A stretch of 25,685 nt of DNA. Origin: JBAYHA01 sp041666425. Its GTDB lineage: Bacteria; Patescibacteriota; Patescibacteriia; UBA11705; JABHMO01. The notes beneath the pieces were generated by a model. The model was given only the letters and a program-made list of their open reading frames with translations. It was not told where the DNA came from and made no database searches. The position numbers and the translations under genes are program-made. Of this stretch, positions 1 through 7,657 are shown piece by piece (within the stretch, counting starts at the first letter, position 1; every line of letters begins with the position of its first letter). The stretch lies in assembly GCA_041666425.1 (NCBI GenBank), contig JBAYHA010000007.1, positions 1-25,685 on the forward strand. Reading direction: 5' to 3'.

Positions 1-1
1 A

Positions 2-757
2 GAAAGACCGGCAGTTAATGATTTGCGAATTTTAATGGAAGAGTTAAACTTTGAAAAAGAGCTGGTTATTCAAGAATCTGGTGCCAAAAATGTGATTTTG
101 CGGTTCCAAGAATCCAATGAAGATGCCCACCAGAACATTGTCAACAAATTAAAGGAAAAATATCCGGACAATTTCCAAGAAGAAAAGTTTGAATCAATCG
201 GTTCGGTTGTTGGCAGTGAACTTAAGACCAAGGCCATTTATTCGATTATTATAGTTTCCATTGCTATTATTATTTATATTGCGGTGGCCTTTCGCAAAGT
301 TACTTATCCTGTGGCTTCGTGGAAATATGGTCTGTTTGCAATAGTTGCTCTGCTCCATGATGTGGTTATTACTTCGGGGATTTTTGCGGTTTTGGGAAAA
401 TTTGCCGGAATGGAAGTTGGTTTGCCTTTTGTGGCTGCGCTTTTGACTATTCTCGGTTATTCGGTCAATGATACTATTGTTATTTTTGACCGTATTAGAG
501 AAAATTTGGGGCGAGTTTCAAAGCAATCATTTGCTAGCCTTGTCAATTTGAGCTTGAATGAAACAATGACCAGATCAATCAATACAACCTTGACAACATT
601 GCTGTCTTTGGTGGCTATTTATCTTTTTGGGGGAGAATCGATTAAATATTTTGCTTTGGCATTATTAATCGGTATTTTCCTCGGAGCGTATAGTTCAATT
701 TTTGTGGCCAGTCCGTTATTGGTGGTTTCTGAAGCCATGAAAAGAGAGAAAAAATAA
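2..757 (+). CDS. secF: Protein translocase subunit SecF (5' end outside window)
   Basis: SecF forms, with SecD, the membrane complex that uses the proton motive force to help SecYEG export proteins. The frame is open to the left edge (first full codon at base 2), so the true start lies outside; the TTG at 23 is just an internal codon. The visible part has a soluble periplasmic-type segment, then five hydrophobic segments. It carries the family signatures GYSVNDTIVIFDRIRENL and LNETMTRSINTTLTTL, the second being the usual SecF TM4-TM5 region. It ends in a short basic tail (MKREKK). secD is expected just upstream or fused but cannot be seen. A strong intrinsic terminator follows at 771-802, so this is the end of its transcription unit. 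The family call is very secure. Confidence 0.96.
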   Translation, partial: ERPAVNDLRILMEELNFEKELVIQESGAKNVILRFQESNEDAHQNIVNKLKEKYPDNFQEEKFESIGSVVGSELKTKAIYSIIIVSIAIIIYIAVAFRKVTYPVASWKYGLFAIVALLHDVVITSGIFAVLGKFAGMEVGLPFVAALLTILGYSVNDTIVIFDRIRENLGRVSKQSFASLVNLSLNETMTRSINTTLTTLLSLVAIYLFGGESIKYFALALLIGIFLGAYSSIFVASPLLVVSEAMKREKK

Positions 758-770
758 CGCTATCATAAAC

Positions 771-802
771 AAAAAAGCCGATTTTTGACAATCGGTTTTT
801 TT
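771..802 (+). terminator. Intrinsic terminator after secF
   Basis: CCGATT (778-783) pairs with AATCGG (790-795), followed by a run of seven T at 796-802 and preceded by an A-run. It lies 14 bases after the secF stop codon. Confidence 0.85.
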
Positions 803-887
803 GTCGGCAGAAGTGTCTGCATGGTTAGCTTTATTTATTTTTGCTAAATTTAGACAAATAAGATTTTGTGAAATTTGACGGAAGTGC

Positions 888-916
888 TTGACATTACTAT
901 TTTTAAATGATATTAT
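888..916 (+). promoter_or_regulatory. Consensus promoter for the sigma-like gene
   Basis: TTGACA (888-893), 17-bp spacer, TATTAT (911-916). Predicted transcription start is near 923, giving a leader of about 50 nt to the ATG at 974. This is one of the best -35/-10 pairs in the window. Confidence 0.75.
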
Positions 917-973
917 TTAGTAAGAAAATTAACTTATTATTTAATAGCTCGCTTGTCGGTTATCGGACAAAAT

Positions 974-2080
974 ATGTCAGAAAATTTCAACTTTCATCAG
1001 TTATTCCAAAACCTTTTGGCCAAATTGACCGAAAGAGAACAAATTGTTCTCAAAAATCGTTATCACTTGACCAATGAATTAAACAAAAAATCCACTTTGA
1101 AAAAAATTGGCGATCTTTATAATATTACTCGCGAAAGAGTTCGCCAAATCGAAAAAGAAGCGGTGCGCAAAATCAAAGAGTTGGCGCAAGAACAAGAGTA
1201 TGCGGATTTTTTGAAAAATTTAGAAAAAGAATGTGCCGAATATATTGAAAAAAACGGGGGATTGGTTAGAGAAGATGTTTTGGTTAATGATTTTATCAAG
1301 CCCAATTTTCCTTTGGAAAATTGGCATAGTAATGCTTTTCTTTTTGTAATGGAGCATCTCTTGGATAGAACCCAAAGAGTGCTTGATCATGAATATTTTT
1401 ATCCGATTTGGAAAACTGATGAGTTGAATTTGGACAAGGTGATTGACTGGTTGCGACAGATTGAAAAAGAGCTGATCGAGCAAAAAGAACTTTTGCAACA
1501 TGAACAAATGTTGGTTTTGGCAAAAGAAAAATTAGTTACGGAGTTAGCAGGATATTTTTCTTTGCTTCAACAAAAACATGGTTTGCAAGATACGCAAAAA
1601 TTTTTGGAAGCACACTTGGACGCTACTTCAAAGATTGAAAAAAATATTATCAATGAATGGGGCTTGGCGCACTGGGAAAATGTCCAACCAAAGAAATTGG
1701 GAGACAAAATCGCTTTGATTTTCAAAAAAGAAAACAAGCCATTGCATTTTCGTGAAATTGCCGAAGCCATCAATCAAGCCAAATTTGACGGCAAGAAGAT
1801 TTGCGCGGCGACGGTGCACAATGAATTGATTGCCAATGGAGAGTTTGTTTTGATTGGTCGAGGACTTTATGCTAACAAAAATTGGGGTTTTGTTACCGGA
1901 ACGGTAGCGGACATTATCAGAAGCATTTTTGCCGAGAGCGAGGAGCCGATGACCAAAGAAAAAATCATCGAAGAAGTTTTGCGCCAAAGACAAGTGAATC
2001 GGTCAACCGTTTATTTGACCTTGATTAACAAAAACAAGTTCCAAAAAACGCCTGACGGTAAATTCTATTTATTAAAATAA
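974..2080 (+). CDS. Sigma-70 region-4-like HTH protein with C-terminal HARE-HTH
   Basis: This is a probable transcription factor that contacts RNA polymerase or promoter DNA; its exact role is unknown. Residues about 17-70 hold a sigma region-4-like helix-turn-helix (LTEREQIVLKNRY...ITRERVRQIEKEAVRKI), closely resembling the end of the RpoD encoded at 19043-20317. The middle (about 75-235) is helical and charged. Residues about 240-306 look like a HARE-HTH domain (the fold of the Bacillus RNA polymerase delta subunit; LHFREIAEAINQAKFDG...GRGLYANKNWGF). A second winged-helix-like segment follows to residue 368. Sigma regions 2 and 3 are absent, so it cannot act as a complete sigma factor. I chose ATG 974 (368 aa); an in-frame TTG at 953 would add seven residues. 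It is transcribed alone, between its own promoter and a terminator. Confidence 0.8.
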   Translation: MSENFNFHQLFQNLLAKLTEREQIVLKNRYHLTNELNKKSTLKKIGDLYNITRERVRQIEKEAVRKIKELAQEQEYADFLKNLEKECAEYIEKNGGLVREDVLVNDFIKPNFPLENWHSNAFLFVMEHLLDRTQRVLDHEYFYPIWKTDELNLDKVIDWLRQIEKELIEQKELLQHEQMLVLAKEKLVTELAGYFSLLQQKHGLQDTQKFLEAHLDATSKIEKNIINEWGLAHWENVQPKKLGDKIALIFKKENKPLHFREIAEAINQAKFDGKKICAATVHNELIANGEFVLIGRGLYANKNWGFVTGTVADIIRSIFAESEEPMTKEKIIEEVLRQRQVNRSTVYLTLINKNKFQKTPDGKFYLLK

Positions 2081-2092
2081 TTTTGCGTGACA

Positions 2093-2121
2093 AAAAAAAC
2101 GAGGTTATCCCCTCGTTTTTT
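2093..2121 (+). terminator. Intrinsic terminator
   Basis: ACGAGG (2099-2104) pairs with CCTCGT (2111-2116) around loop TTATCC. An A-run precedes it and T-run 2116-2121 follows. It ends the sigma-like gene. Confidence 0.85.
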
Positions 2122-2142
2122 GTTTATTGAAAATTAATTTTG

Positions 2143-2151
2143 TGTTATAAT
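2143..2151 (+). promoter_or_regulatory. Extended -10 promoter for the TraG-like pair
   Basis: TGT followed by TATAAT (2146-2151) forms an extended -10. There is no good -35 at the usual distance. Predicted start is near 2158, leaving about 23 nt of leader before ATG 2181. Confidence 0.65.
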
Positions 2152-2180
2152 ATATTCACAATGTATTTGTCAATCAACTT

Positions 2181-3776
2181 ATGCAATTGGATATTTTTGG
2201 TTATATTTTAAATTTGGATTTATCTTGGTTTTATAATTTCGACAAGCAGTCGCCAGTTGAATCAATTTGGCTTTTTTTGAAAGTCGGAGGCTGGATTCCT
2301 TTTTTGATTGTTGTTCTGTGGGGGCTATGGGAAATGTTTGTTTTGCGTCAGCAGATAAAATTCGCCATGAAACAGTCTTATGTGATGTTGGCGATTGATA
2401 TTCCAAGAGACAATTTGCAAACACCAAAAGCGGTAGAAAATATTTTTACGGCGTTGGCTGGTGCGCAATCAACGCCTGAATGGCATGAAAAAACGTTCAA
2501 AGGTGAATTTCAGATTGGCTACAGTCTTGAAATAGTCAGTATTGACGGATTTATTCAATTTTTGATTAGAACTCCGGTGCAATTTCGTAATTTGGTGGAA
2601 GCGTCGATTTATGCGCAATATCCGGAAGCGGAAATCGTCGAGGTTAATGATTATACCAAGGAGGTCAATACTGTTTTTCCCAGCGAAGAATATAATTTGT
2701 GGGGAGCTGATTTGGATTTGGTAACCAAAGATTATATTCCGATTCGTACATATTTGGAATTCCAAGAAAAATTGGATAATGAGTTCAAAGATCCAATGGC
2801 GTCGTTATTGGAAATAATGAATAGCATTGGTAAGGGTGAGCAGTTGTGGTTGCAAATTTTGGCGTCACCGGCTGATATTGGTTGGGAAAAAAATGGGCTA
2901 AAAGAGGTTGATAAAATGTTAAATATTGAACCAAAAGCCAAACCGAGTTTTTACCAAAAATGGTTTGGTGAATTTGATTATTTTTTTCATGCGGTTGGGG
3001 AATCTTTGTTGGGCATGCCGCCAAAACAAGTGGAAGAAAAGAAAAAAGATTTGATGACTTTGCTGAATGTTCCTCCTTCCACAAAACGCAAAATTGAGAT
3101 GATTATCGGCAAGGTGGACAAAGTATGTTTCAGTTGCAAGTTGCGCTTTATTTATTATGGCAGAAGAGAAGTGTTCAAAAAGGGTTTGGGTGTTTCCGGA
3201 ATTTTTGGCGCATTAAAGCAGTTTGGAGCGGCCGGATTGAATGGGTTCAAGCCGGGTAAAAACAAAACCGTGGCCAAGTTGTTTATGGTTGATCGACGAG
3301 TGGGAACCAGACAAAATCGGCTTTTGGAAGCATACAAAACCAGAAGCGGCGACACCGGTATTGGGCGTTATTTGTTGAATACCGAAGAGTTGGCAACTTT
3401 GTTTCACTTTCCATTTATTGAAGTCAAAACGCCGTTGGTCAAAAAGATTGAATCTCGTCGTGGGTTTGCGCCGATTGGTCTTCCGGTTATGGACAAAACC
3501 TTGGCGTCAGCTGAAGACAAAGTGGAAAATGAAAAAGTGGATAACCAAAAAGTTGGTATTATTGATTATGATAATGATTACTTTGAAAAACATTTTGCCG
3601 TTGACAAGACGGGTCTTAGTGACAAAATGCGCAAAGAGCAAATTTTACAAGCGATAAAAAAAGAACAACCGGAAACAGCGATTATTCCCGCGGATTTTGA
3701 ACCGGATTTTTCTTCTTTGGCCGAAAAACAAGAAATAGCCAAAGCGGATGATGTCGAGAATTTACCATTTTTATAA
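2181..3776 (+). CDS. Membrane-anchored protein paired with TraG-like ATPase (DUF8128-like)
   Basis: A 531-aa protein with one hydrophobic segment at about residues 27-53 (SIWLFLKVGGWIPFLIVVLW) and a long soluble remainder. In CPR genomes a protein of this layout commonly sits directly upstream of a TraG/VirD4-like ATPase, which is also the case here (20-bp gap). I infer it is the membrane partner of that ATPase, perhaps in a DNA- or protein-transfer machine. The soluble region includes a repeated-looking alpha/beta part (AIDIPRDN, IQFLIRTPVQFRNLVEASIYAQYPEAE). A single CxxC pair lies at C316/C319 (CFSC), too little for a full zinc ribbon. The last 80 residues are acidic and probably disordered. 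The DUF name is from memory of the genomic context and would need a profile search. Function is unproven. Confidence 0.65.
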   Translation: MQLDIFGYILNLDLSWFYNFDKQSPVESIWLFLKVGGWIPFLIVVLWGLWEMFVLRQQIKFAMKQSYVMLAIDIPRDNLQTPKAVENIFTALAGAQSTPEWHEKTFKGEFQIGYSLEIVSIDGFIQFLIRTPVQFRNLVEASIYAQYPEAEIVEVNDYTKEVNTVFPSEEYNLWGADLDLVTKDYIPIRTYLEFQEKLDNEFKDPMASLLEIMNSIGKGEQLWLQILASPADIGWEKNGLKEVDKMLNIEPKAKPSFYQKWFGEFDYFFHAVGESLLGMPPKQVEEKKKDLMTLLNVPPSTKRKIEMIIGKVDKVCFSCKLRFIYYGRREVFKKGLGVSGIFGALKQFGAAGLNGFKPGKNKTVAKLFMVDRRVGTRQNRLLEAYKTRSGDTGIGRYLLNTEELATLFHFPFIEVKTPLVKKIESRRGFAPIGLPVMDKTLASAEDKVENEKVDNQKVGIIDYDNDYFEKHFAVDKTGLSDKMRKEQILQAIKKEQPETAIIPADFEPDFSSLAEKQEIAKADDVENLPFL

Positions 3777-3796
3777 AGTTCAAAGAAAGACTAAAT

Positions 3797-5776
3797 ATGC
3801 CAGATATTATAACACCATTTGCCATGACCAATTTTCGCAATCAAAAGCGAAAATTTGGTATCAAAACTGACGATCGGCGTCGTCATATGTATATTATCGG
3901 AAAAACCGGTATGGGTAAGTCTGTTTTGATTGAAAACATGGTTTATTCGGATCTTGCCAATGGCAATGGCGCTTGTCTTATTGATCCGCATGGCGACAGC
4001 GCGGAACTTTTGGTCAACTGTATTCCAAGTAATCGAATTAATGATGTTATTTATGTTAATCCGGCAGATATGGATTTTCCGGTGGCTTTTAATGTTCTCG
4101 AAAAAGTTGATCCCAAATATCGACATTTGGTGGCGTCAGGGTTAGTGGGCGTTTTTAAGAAAATTTGGGCGGACAGCTGGGGGCCTCGGCTTGAATATAT
4201 TCTACGAAATACGATTTTGGCGTTGCTGGATTATCCTGATAGCACCTTGCTTGGTGTCAATCGTATGTTGGTTGACAAAGAGTATCGCAAAAAAGTTATC
4301 GCCAAAATTCAAGATCCGGTGATAAAAATGTTTTGGCAAGATGAATTTAGCAAATATAATGACAAATTTTTGACCGAAGCGATTGCCCCTATTCAGAATA
4401 AAATCGGTCAATTTTTATCAACTTCTTTGATTAGAAATATTGTCGGTCAAGTCAAGTCAACGATTGATATTCGCAAAATAATGGATGAAGGAAAAATTTT
4501 GATTTTAAATTTGAGCAAAGGCAGAATCGGTGAAGATGCGTCTGCTTTGTTGGGCGCGATGATTATTACCAAAATTCAATTGGCCGCTATGAGTCGGGTT
4601 GATATACCGGAAGATCAGCGTCGAGATTTTTATCTTTATGTTGATGAATTTCAGAATTTTGCGACAGATTCTTTTGCCAATATTTTGTCCGAAGCCAGAA
4701 AATATCATTTGTGTTTGACAATCGGTCATCAATATATCGGTCAGCTGGAAATTGGTGGAAATACGGTGGTGCGTGATGCTATTTTTGGTAATGTCGGAAC
4801 ATTGATTGTTTTTCGTGTGGGGGCAAGTGATGCGGAATTTCTTGTGCGAGAATTTACCCCAAAATTTACCGAAGAAGATTTGGTTAATTTACCAAAATAT
4901 AATGTGTATTTAAAATTGATGATTGATGGAATTGCCAGTCAACCGTTTAGCGCCACCACCTTGCCTCCGATTTCCAAAAAAACAGATTCAACCGAGAATG
5001 TTATAAAAGTAACACGAGAAAGATATGCCAAATCCAGAGAAATCGTCGAAGACAAAATCGCTCGTTGGAGTGGGGTAGAAACCGAAGCGATGTTGGAAAA
5101 AATGGAAAAAGAATTGGCGGAAAAAAAATCATTGGAAATATTGCAAAAAAGAATTGATTTTATGGCTAGTTGGCGCGGTGATAATTTGCGTGAAGAAGAG
5201 ATTTTTGCACCAAAAGTTGTGGTTGATGAAGACTTGGCAACGATTGAAAAAGAAAAGAAAGATGAAGTAATCAATATCGTGAAATGCCAAGGTTGTGGTG
5301 TAAAAACAAAAATTAATTTTAATCCCGATCCCAGTCGGCCGGTTTATTGCAAAGATTGTCTAAAAGATTTTCGACGCAAACAAGCGCTTGAAGAAAATAT
5401 GCAAACGCGTCGTCAAGAAAATTCTGGTGTCAGTCGAAATTTTCCAAAACCTTTTGTCAAGTCAAATTCCTCTTATGTCCCAAATCGAACGGCGACTGAG
5501 CGCAAACCGGTTTTTGGGCCAAGAACAAATAGTTTTTCAAACACTCGAACTCAGCCGTCGTCGTCGGCAAATTTTTCTCGTCCATCCGCTCGGCCGCTAT
5601 TTAACCAAGCCAACAAAGTTAATCCCGCAACTCGTCCGCAACCGCAATTTCCGACTATACCAAAATTGCCAAATCAAATGACTCCGGTTGAGGAAAAACC
5701 TCCGGAACCGCAAAAGTTTTTATCTTTGGCTGATTTAAAGCCACGCGAAGCGCCAAAAAGCAAAAATGAAGAATAA
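3797..5776 (+). CDS. TraG/VirD4-like type IV secretion ATPase with CxxC-x17-CxxC zinc ribbon
   Basis: A 659-aa P-loop ATPase of the TraG/TraD/VirD4-like (HerA/FtsK superfamily) type. Walker A is GKTGMGKS at residues 35-42 and Walker B is YLYVDEF with D283/E284. DPHGD follows strand 2, and the GHQYIGQLE segment is typical of these pumps. No membrane segment is visible, so the upstream membrane protein may supply the anchor. After a coiled-coil region (about 395-445) comes C497-C500 then C518-C521 with exactly 17 residues between the pairs, which fits the CxxC-x17-CxxC family of zinc ribbons. The last 130 residues are Pro/Ser/Asn/Arg-rich and likely disordered. No relaxase, mating-pair or other type IV genes lie nearby, so a chromosomal role such as DNA handling or pilus-linked transfer is as likely as conjugation. 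Confidence 0.85.
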   Translation: MPDIITPFAMTNFRNQKRKFGIKTDDRRRHMYIIGKTGMGKSVLIENMVYSDLANGNGACLIDPHGDSAELLVNCIPSNRINDVIYVNPADMDFPVAFNVLEKVDPKYRHLVASGLVGVFKKIWADSWGPRLEYILRNTILALLDYPDSTLLGVNRMLVDKEYRKKVIAKIQDPVIKMFWQDEFSKYNDKFLTEAIAPIQNKIGQFLSTSLIRNIVGQVKSTIDIRKIMDEGKILILNLSKGRIGEDASALLGAMIITKIQLAAMSRVDIPEDQRRDFYLYVDEFQNFATDSFANILSEARKYHLCLTIGHQYIGQLEIGGNTVVRDAIFGNVGTLIVFRVGASDAEFLVREFTPKFTEEDLVNLPKYNVYLKLMIDGIASQPFSATTLPPISKKTDSTENVIKVTRERYAKSREIVEDKIARWSGVETEAMLEKMEKELAEKKSLEILQKRIDFMASWRGDNLREEEIFAPKVVVDEDLATIEKEKKDEVINIVKCQGCGVKTKINFNPDPSRPVYCKDCLKDFRRKQALEENMQTRRQENSGVSRNFPKPFVKSNSSYVPNRTATERKPVFGPRTNSFSNTRTQPSSSANFSRPSARPLFNQANKVNPATRPQPQFPTIPKLPNQMTPVEEKPPEPQKFLSLADLKPREAPKSKNEE

Positions 5777-5781
5777 AATAC

Positions 5782-5809
5782 AAAAAAATCGCCAGCTGGC
5801 GATTTTTTT
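5782..5809 (+). terminator. Intrinsic terminator
   Basis: ATCGCC pairs with GGCGAT around AGCT. The A7 before and T7 after extend this to a perfect 28-bp palindrome. It ends the TraG-like unit and could work on both strands. Confidence 0.85.
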
Positions 5810-5854
5810 GCTGGAGTAGTTCGTGGATAACTTTTCGTAAAATTTTGGTAAATT

Positions 5855-5863
5855 TGGTATAAT
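5855..5863 (+). promoter_or_regulatory. Extended -10 promoter for the metallo-beta-lactamase gene
   Basis: TGG then TATAAT (5858-5863), with no clear -35. The predicted start near 5870 falls inside the left arm of the inverted repeat at 5861-5903. Confidence 0.65.
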
Positions 5864-5903
5864 ATTAGTAGGGACAGAACATTGTTCTGTCTCTACTAAT
5901 ATT
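5861..5903 (+). repeat. 20-bp inverted repeat / 5' mRNA hairpin
   Basis: The arm at 5861-5880 (AATATTAGTAGG...) is the reverse complement of 5884-5903 apart from one position, which would be a G-U pair in RNA. Only three bases (ATT) separate the arms. It overlaps the -10 box and lies seven bases before the ATG at 5910. If transcription starts near 5870, the mRNA would begin with a stable stem of about 10 bp. Confidence 0.85.
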
Positions 5904-5909
5904 TGATTT

Positions 5910-7379
5910 ATGAAAATAAAATTTTGTGGGGCTGCTCAAAATGTTACAGGAAGTCAACATTTATTGGAAATAAACGGCAAGAAGATTTTGTTAGATTGTG
6001 GGTTATTCCAAGGTGGTGATCGTCAAAAAAACAAGGAATTAAACGAAAATTTTTTATTTGATCCGGCGCAAATCGATTATCTTATAGTTTCTCATGCGCA
6101 TATTGATCATTTGGGGCGAGTTCCTTTGTTGGTAAAAAAGGGGTTCAAGGGAAAAATATTTTGCACCAGAGGAACTTTTGATTTGGCTGAGTTAATGCTT
6201 ATGGATACGGCGCATATTCAGATGCAAGATGCGCATTTTTTGTTTCAAGACAAAGGAATTACCGTAGAACCGCTTTATACGCAAGAAGATGTGATTGCTT
6301 GTCTCGGTCTTTTTGAAACTTATGAATATTTCCAAAAATTCAAACTTGATGAAGATATTTGGGTAACTTTTTTTGACGCCGGTCATGTTCTTGGTTCGGC
6401 GATTTCTAGTATTGAATTTAGAGAAAATAATGAAACGCACAAATTGGTGTTTACCGGTGATTTGGGACGCAAGTATATGCCGATTCTTAATGATCCTTAC
6501 CAAATTGATTCGGCGGATTATTTAATTATAGAAAGTACCTATGCCAGTCGAATTCATGATTCTTTTGCCACCGTGGCTGATCGTTTGGCAGAAATAATTA
6601 CTCGTGTGGCCAAGCGCAAGGGAAAAATAATCGTGCCCGGTTTTTCTTTGGAACGAACACAAGCGCTGGTTTATGTGTTGCATCAACTGTATGACCAAAA
6701 GAAAATTCCGTTGGTGCCTATTTTTGTTGATAGTCCACTGTCCACGGAAATTTCCAAAGTTTTTGAGAGAAACAACAATTATTATGACAAGGAAACTTTT
6801 CGAGAATTTCTTTCAAAAAAAGAAAGTCCGATTTATTTCAGAGAAATCAAATATACATCTTCGGTTGATGAGTCAAAAGCTTTGAACAAATTGCCGGGGT
6901 CGTGTATTATAATTTCTGCTTCCGGAATGTGTGAGGCGGGTAGGATCAAGCATCATTTGAAATATCACATGGGTAATCGCAAAAATCTTATTTTGGTTGT
7001 TGGTTTTATGGCTTCGGGTACACGAGGGCGCAAGATTGTCGAGGGCGAAAAAAAAATCAAACTTTTTGGCGAAATGTATCCGCTCAATGCCGAAGTCGCG
7101 GTAATCAATGCATTCAGTGCTCATGCGGACAAAGTGGAATTATTGGAGTATGTGCGTAATATCAGTGATTTAAAAAATATTTTTGTGGTTCACGGCGAAG
7201 AGAATGAATGTCTGGTAATGCGTGATAATATTTATAATATTTTGAAGTTCAAAGGTAAAGTCGATGTAGTTGACATGGGTGAAGAGTTTGCACTGCGTGA
7301 TGGTAAATTTGTTTCTCTAAACCCCGAACGAAGAGATGAATACAAAGAAGAGATGGATAATTTAAAATTGAAAACATAA
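5910..7379 (+). CDS. Beta-CASP metallo-beta-lactamase, RNA-processing type
   Basis: A 489-aa member of the YSH1/CPSF73-like branch of metallo-beta-lactamases, which cut or trim RNA. The metal site HxHxDH is complete (H62, H64, D66, H67). Further ligand motifs are FDAGHVLGSA and FTGDLG. The beta-CASP part shows PGFSLERTQALVYVL, SPLSTEISKVF and SASGMCEAGRIKHHL, followed by the RMMBL segment (INAFSAHADKVELLEYV...VVHGE). Length fits this family, which is shorter than RNase J. No signal peptide is visible, so it should be cytoplasmic. It has its own extended -10 promoter and an unusual 5' hairpin. An RhuM fragment starts two bases after its stop. The family is secure; the physiological RNA substrate is unknown. 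Confidence 0.92.
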   Translation: MKIKFCGAAQNVTGSQHLLEINGKKILLDCGLFQGGDRQKNKELNENFLFDPAQIDYLIVSHAHIDHLGRVPLLVKKGFKGKIFCTRGTFDLAELMLMDTAHIQMQDAHFLFQDKGITVEPLYTQEDVIACLGLFETYEYFQKFKLDEDIWVTFFDAGHVLGSAISSIEFRENNETHKLVFTGDLGRKYMPILNDPYQIDSADYLIIESTYASRIHDSFATVADRLAEIITRVAKRKGKIIVPGFSLERTQALVYVLHQLYDQKKIPLVPIFVDSPLSTEISKVFERNNNYYDKETFREFLSKKESPIYFREIKYTSSVDESKALNKLPGSCIIISASGMCEAGRIKHHLKYHMGNRKNLILVVGFMASGTRGRKIVEGEKKIKLFGEMYPLNAEVAVINAFSAHADKVELLEYVRNISDLKNIFVVHGEENECLVMRDNIYNILKFKGKVDVVDMGEEFALRDGKFVSLNPERRDEYKEEMDNLKLKT

Positions 7380-7380
7380 T

Positions 7381-7626
7381 ATGAAAAAGGAAAATAAACA
7401 AATTATTGTTTATCAAGGTAAAAGTGGTGAAATTGCACTTCATTCTGATTTTGGTGCAGAGACAGTTTGGGCAACACAAGCTCAAATTGCTTTGCTTTTT
7501 GAAAAAGATAGAACAGTTATTACTAAGCATCTCCATAAAATTTTTAAAGATGGTGAAGTAAGCAAAAAAAGCAATGTGCAAAAAATGCACATTCCTTTGT
7601 CTGATAAATTAGTGGAATTATATTAA
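7381..7626 (+). pseudogene. Truncated RhuM-family protein (N-terminal remnant)
   Basis: The 81 codons match the start of RhuM-type proteins: a short strand (IIVYQ), then a helix-turn-helix region with ETVWATQAQIALLF and TVITKHLHKIFKDGEV, then SNVQKMHIPLSDK. In intact relatives this point continues (from memory, as ...SDKPV.FYNLDVIISVGYRV) into a domain of 200 or more residues. Here the frame stops at LVELY and the next gene starts 31 bases later, so most of the protein is missing. RhuM genes often occur as accessory or mobile cargo. It begins two bases after the metallo-beta-lactamase stop. It could still make a small DNA-binding peptide, but a decayed remnant is more likely. Confidence 0.75.
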
Positions 7627-7657
7627 TTAATATTATTATTTATTTTTTTATAAATTT

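Noticed and set aside
953..973. TTG start seven codons upstream for the sigma-like gene
   Set aside because: ATG 974 is in frame with no better signal at the TTG, and no ribosome site supports either. The longer form is noted only as an alternative.
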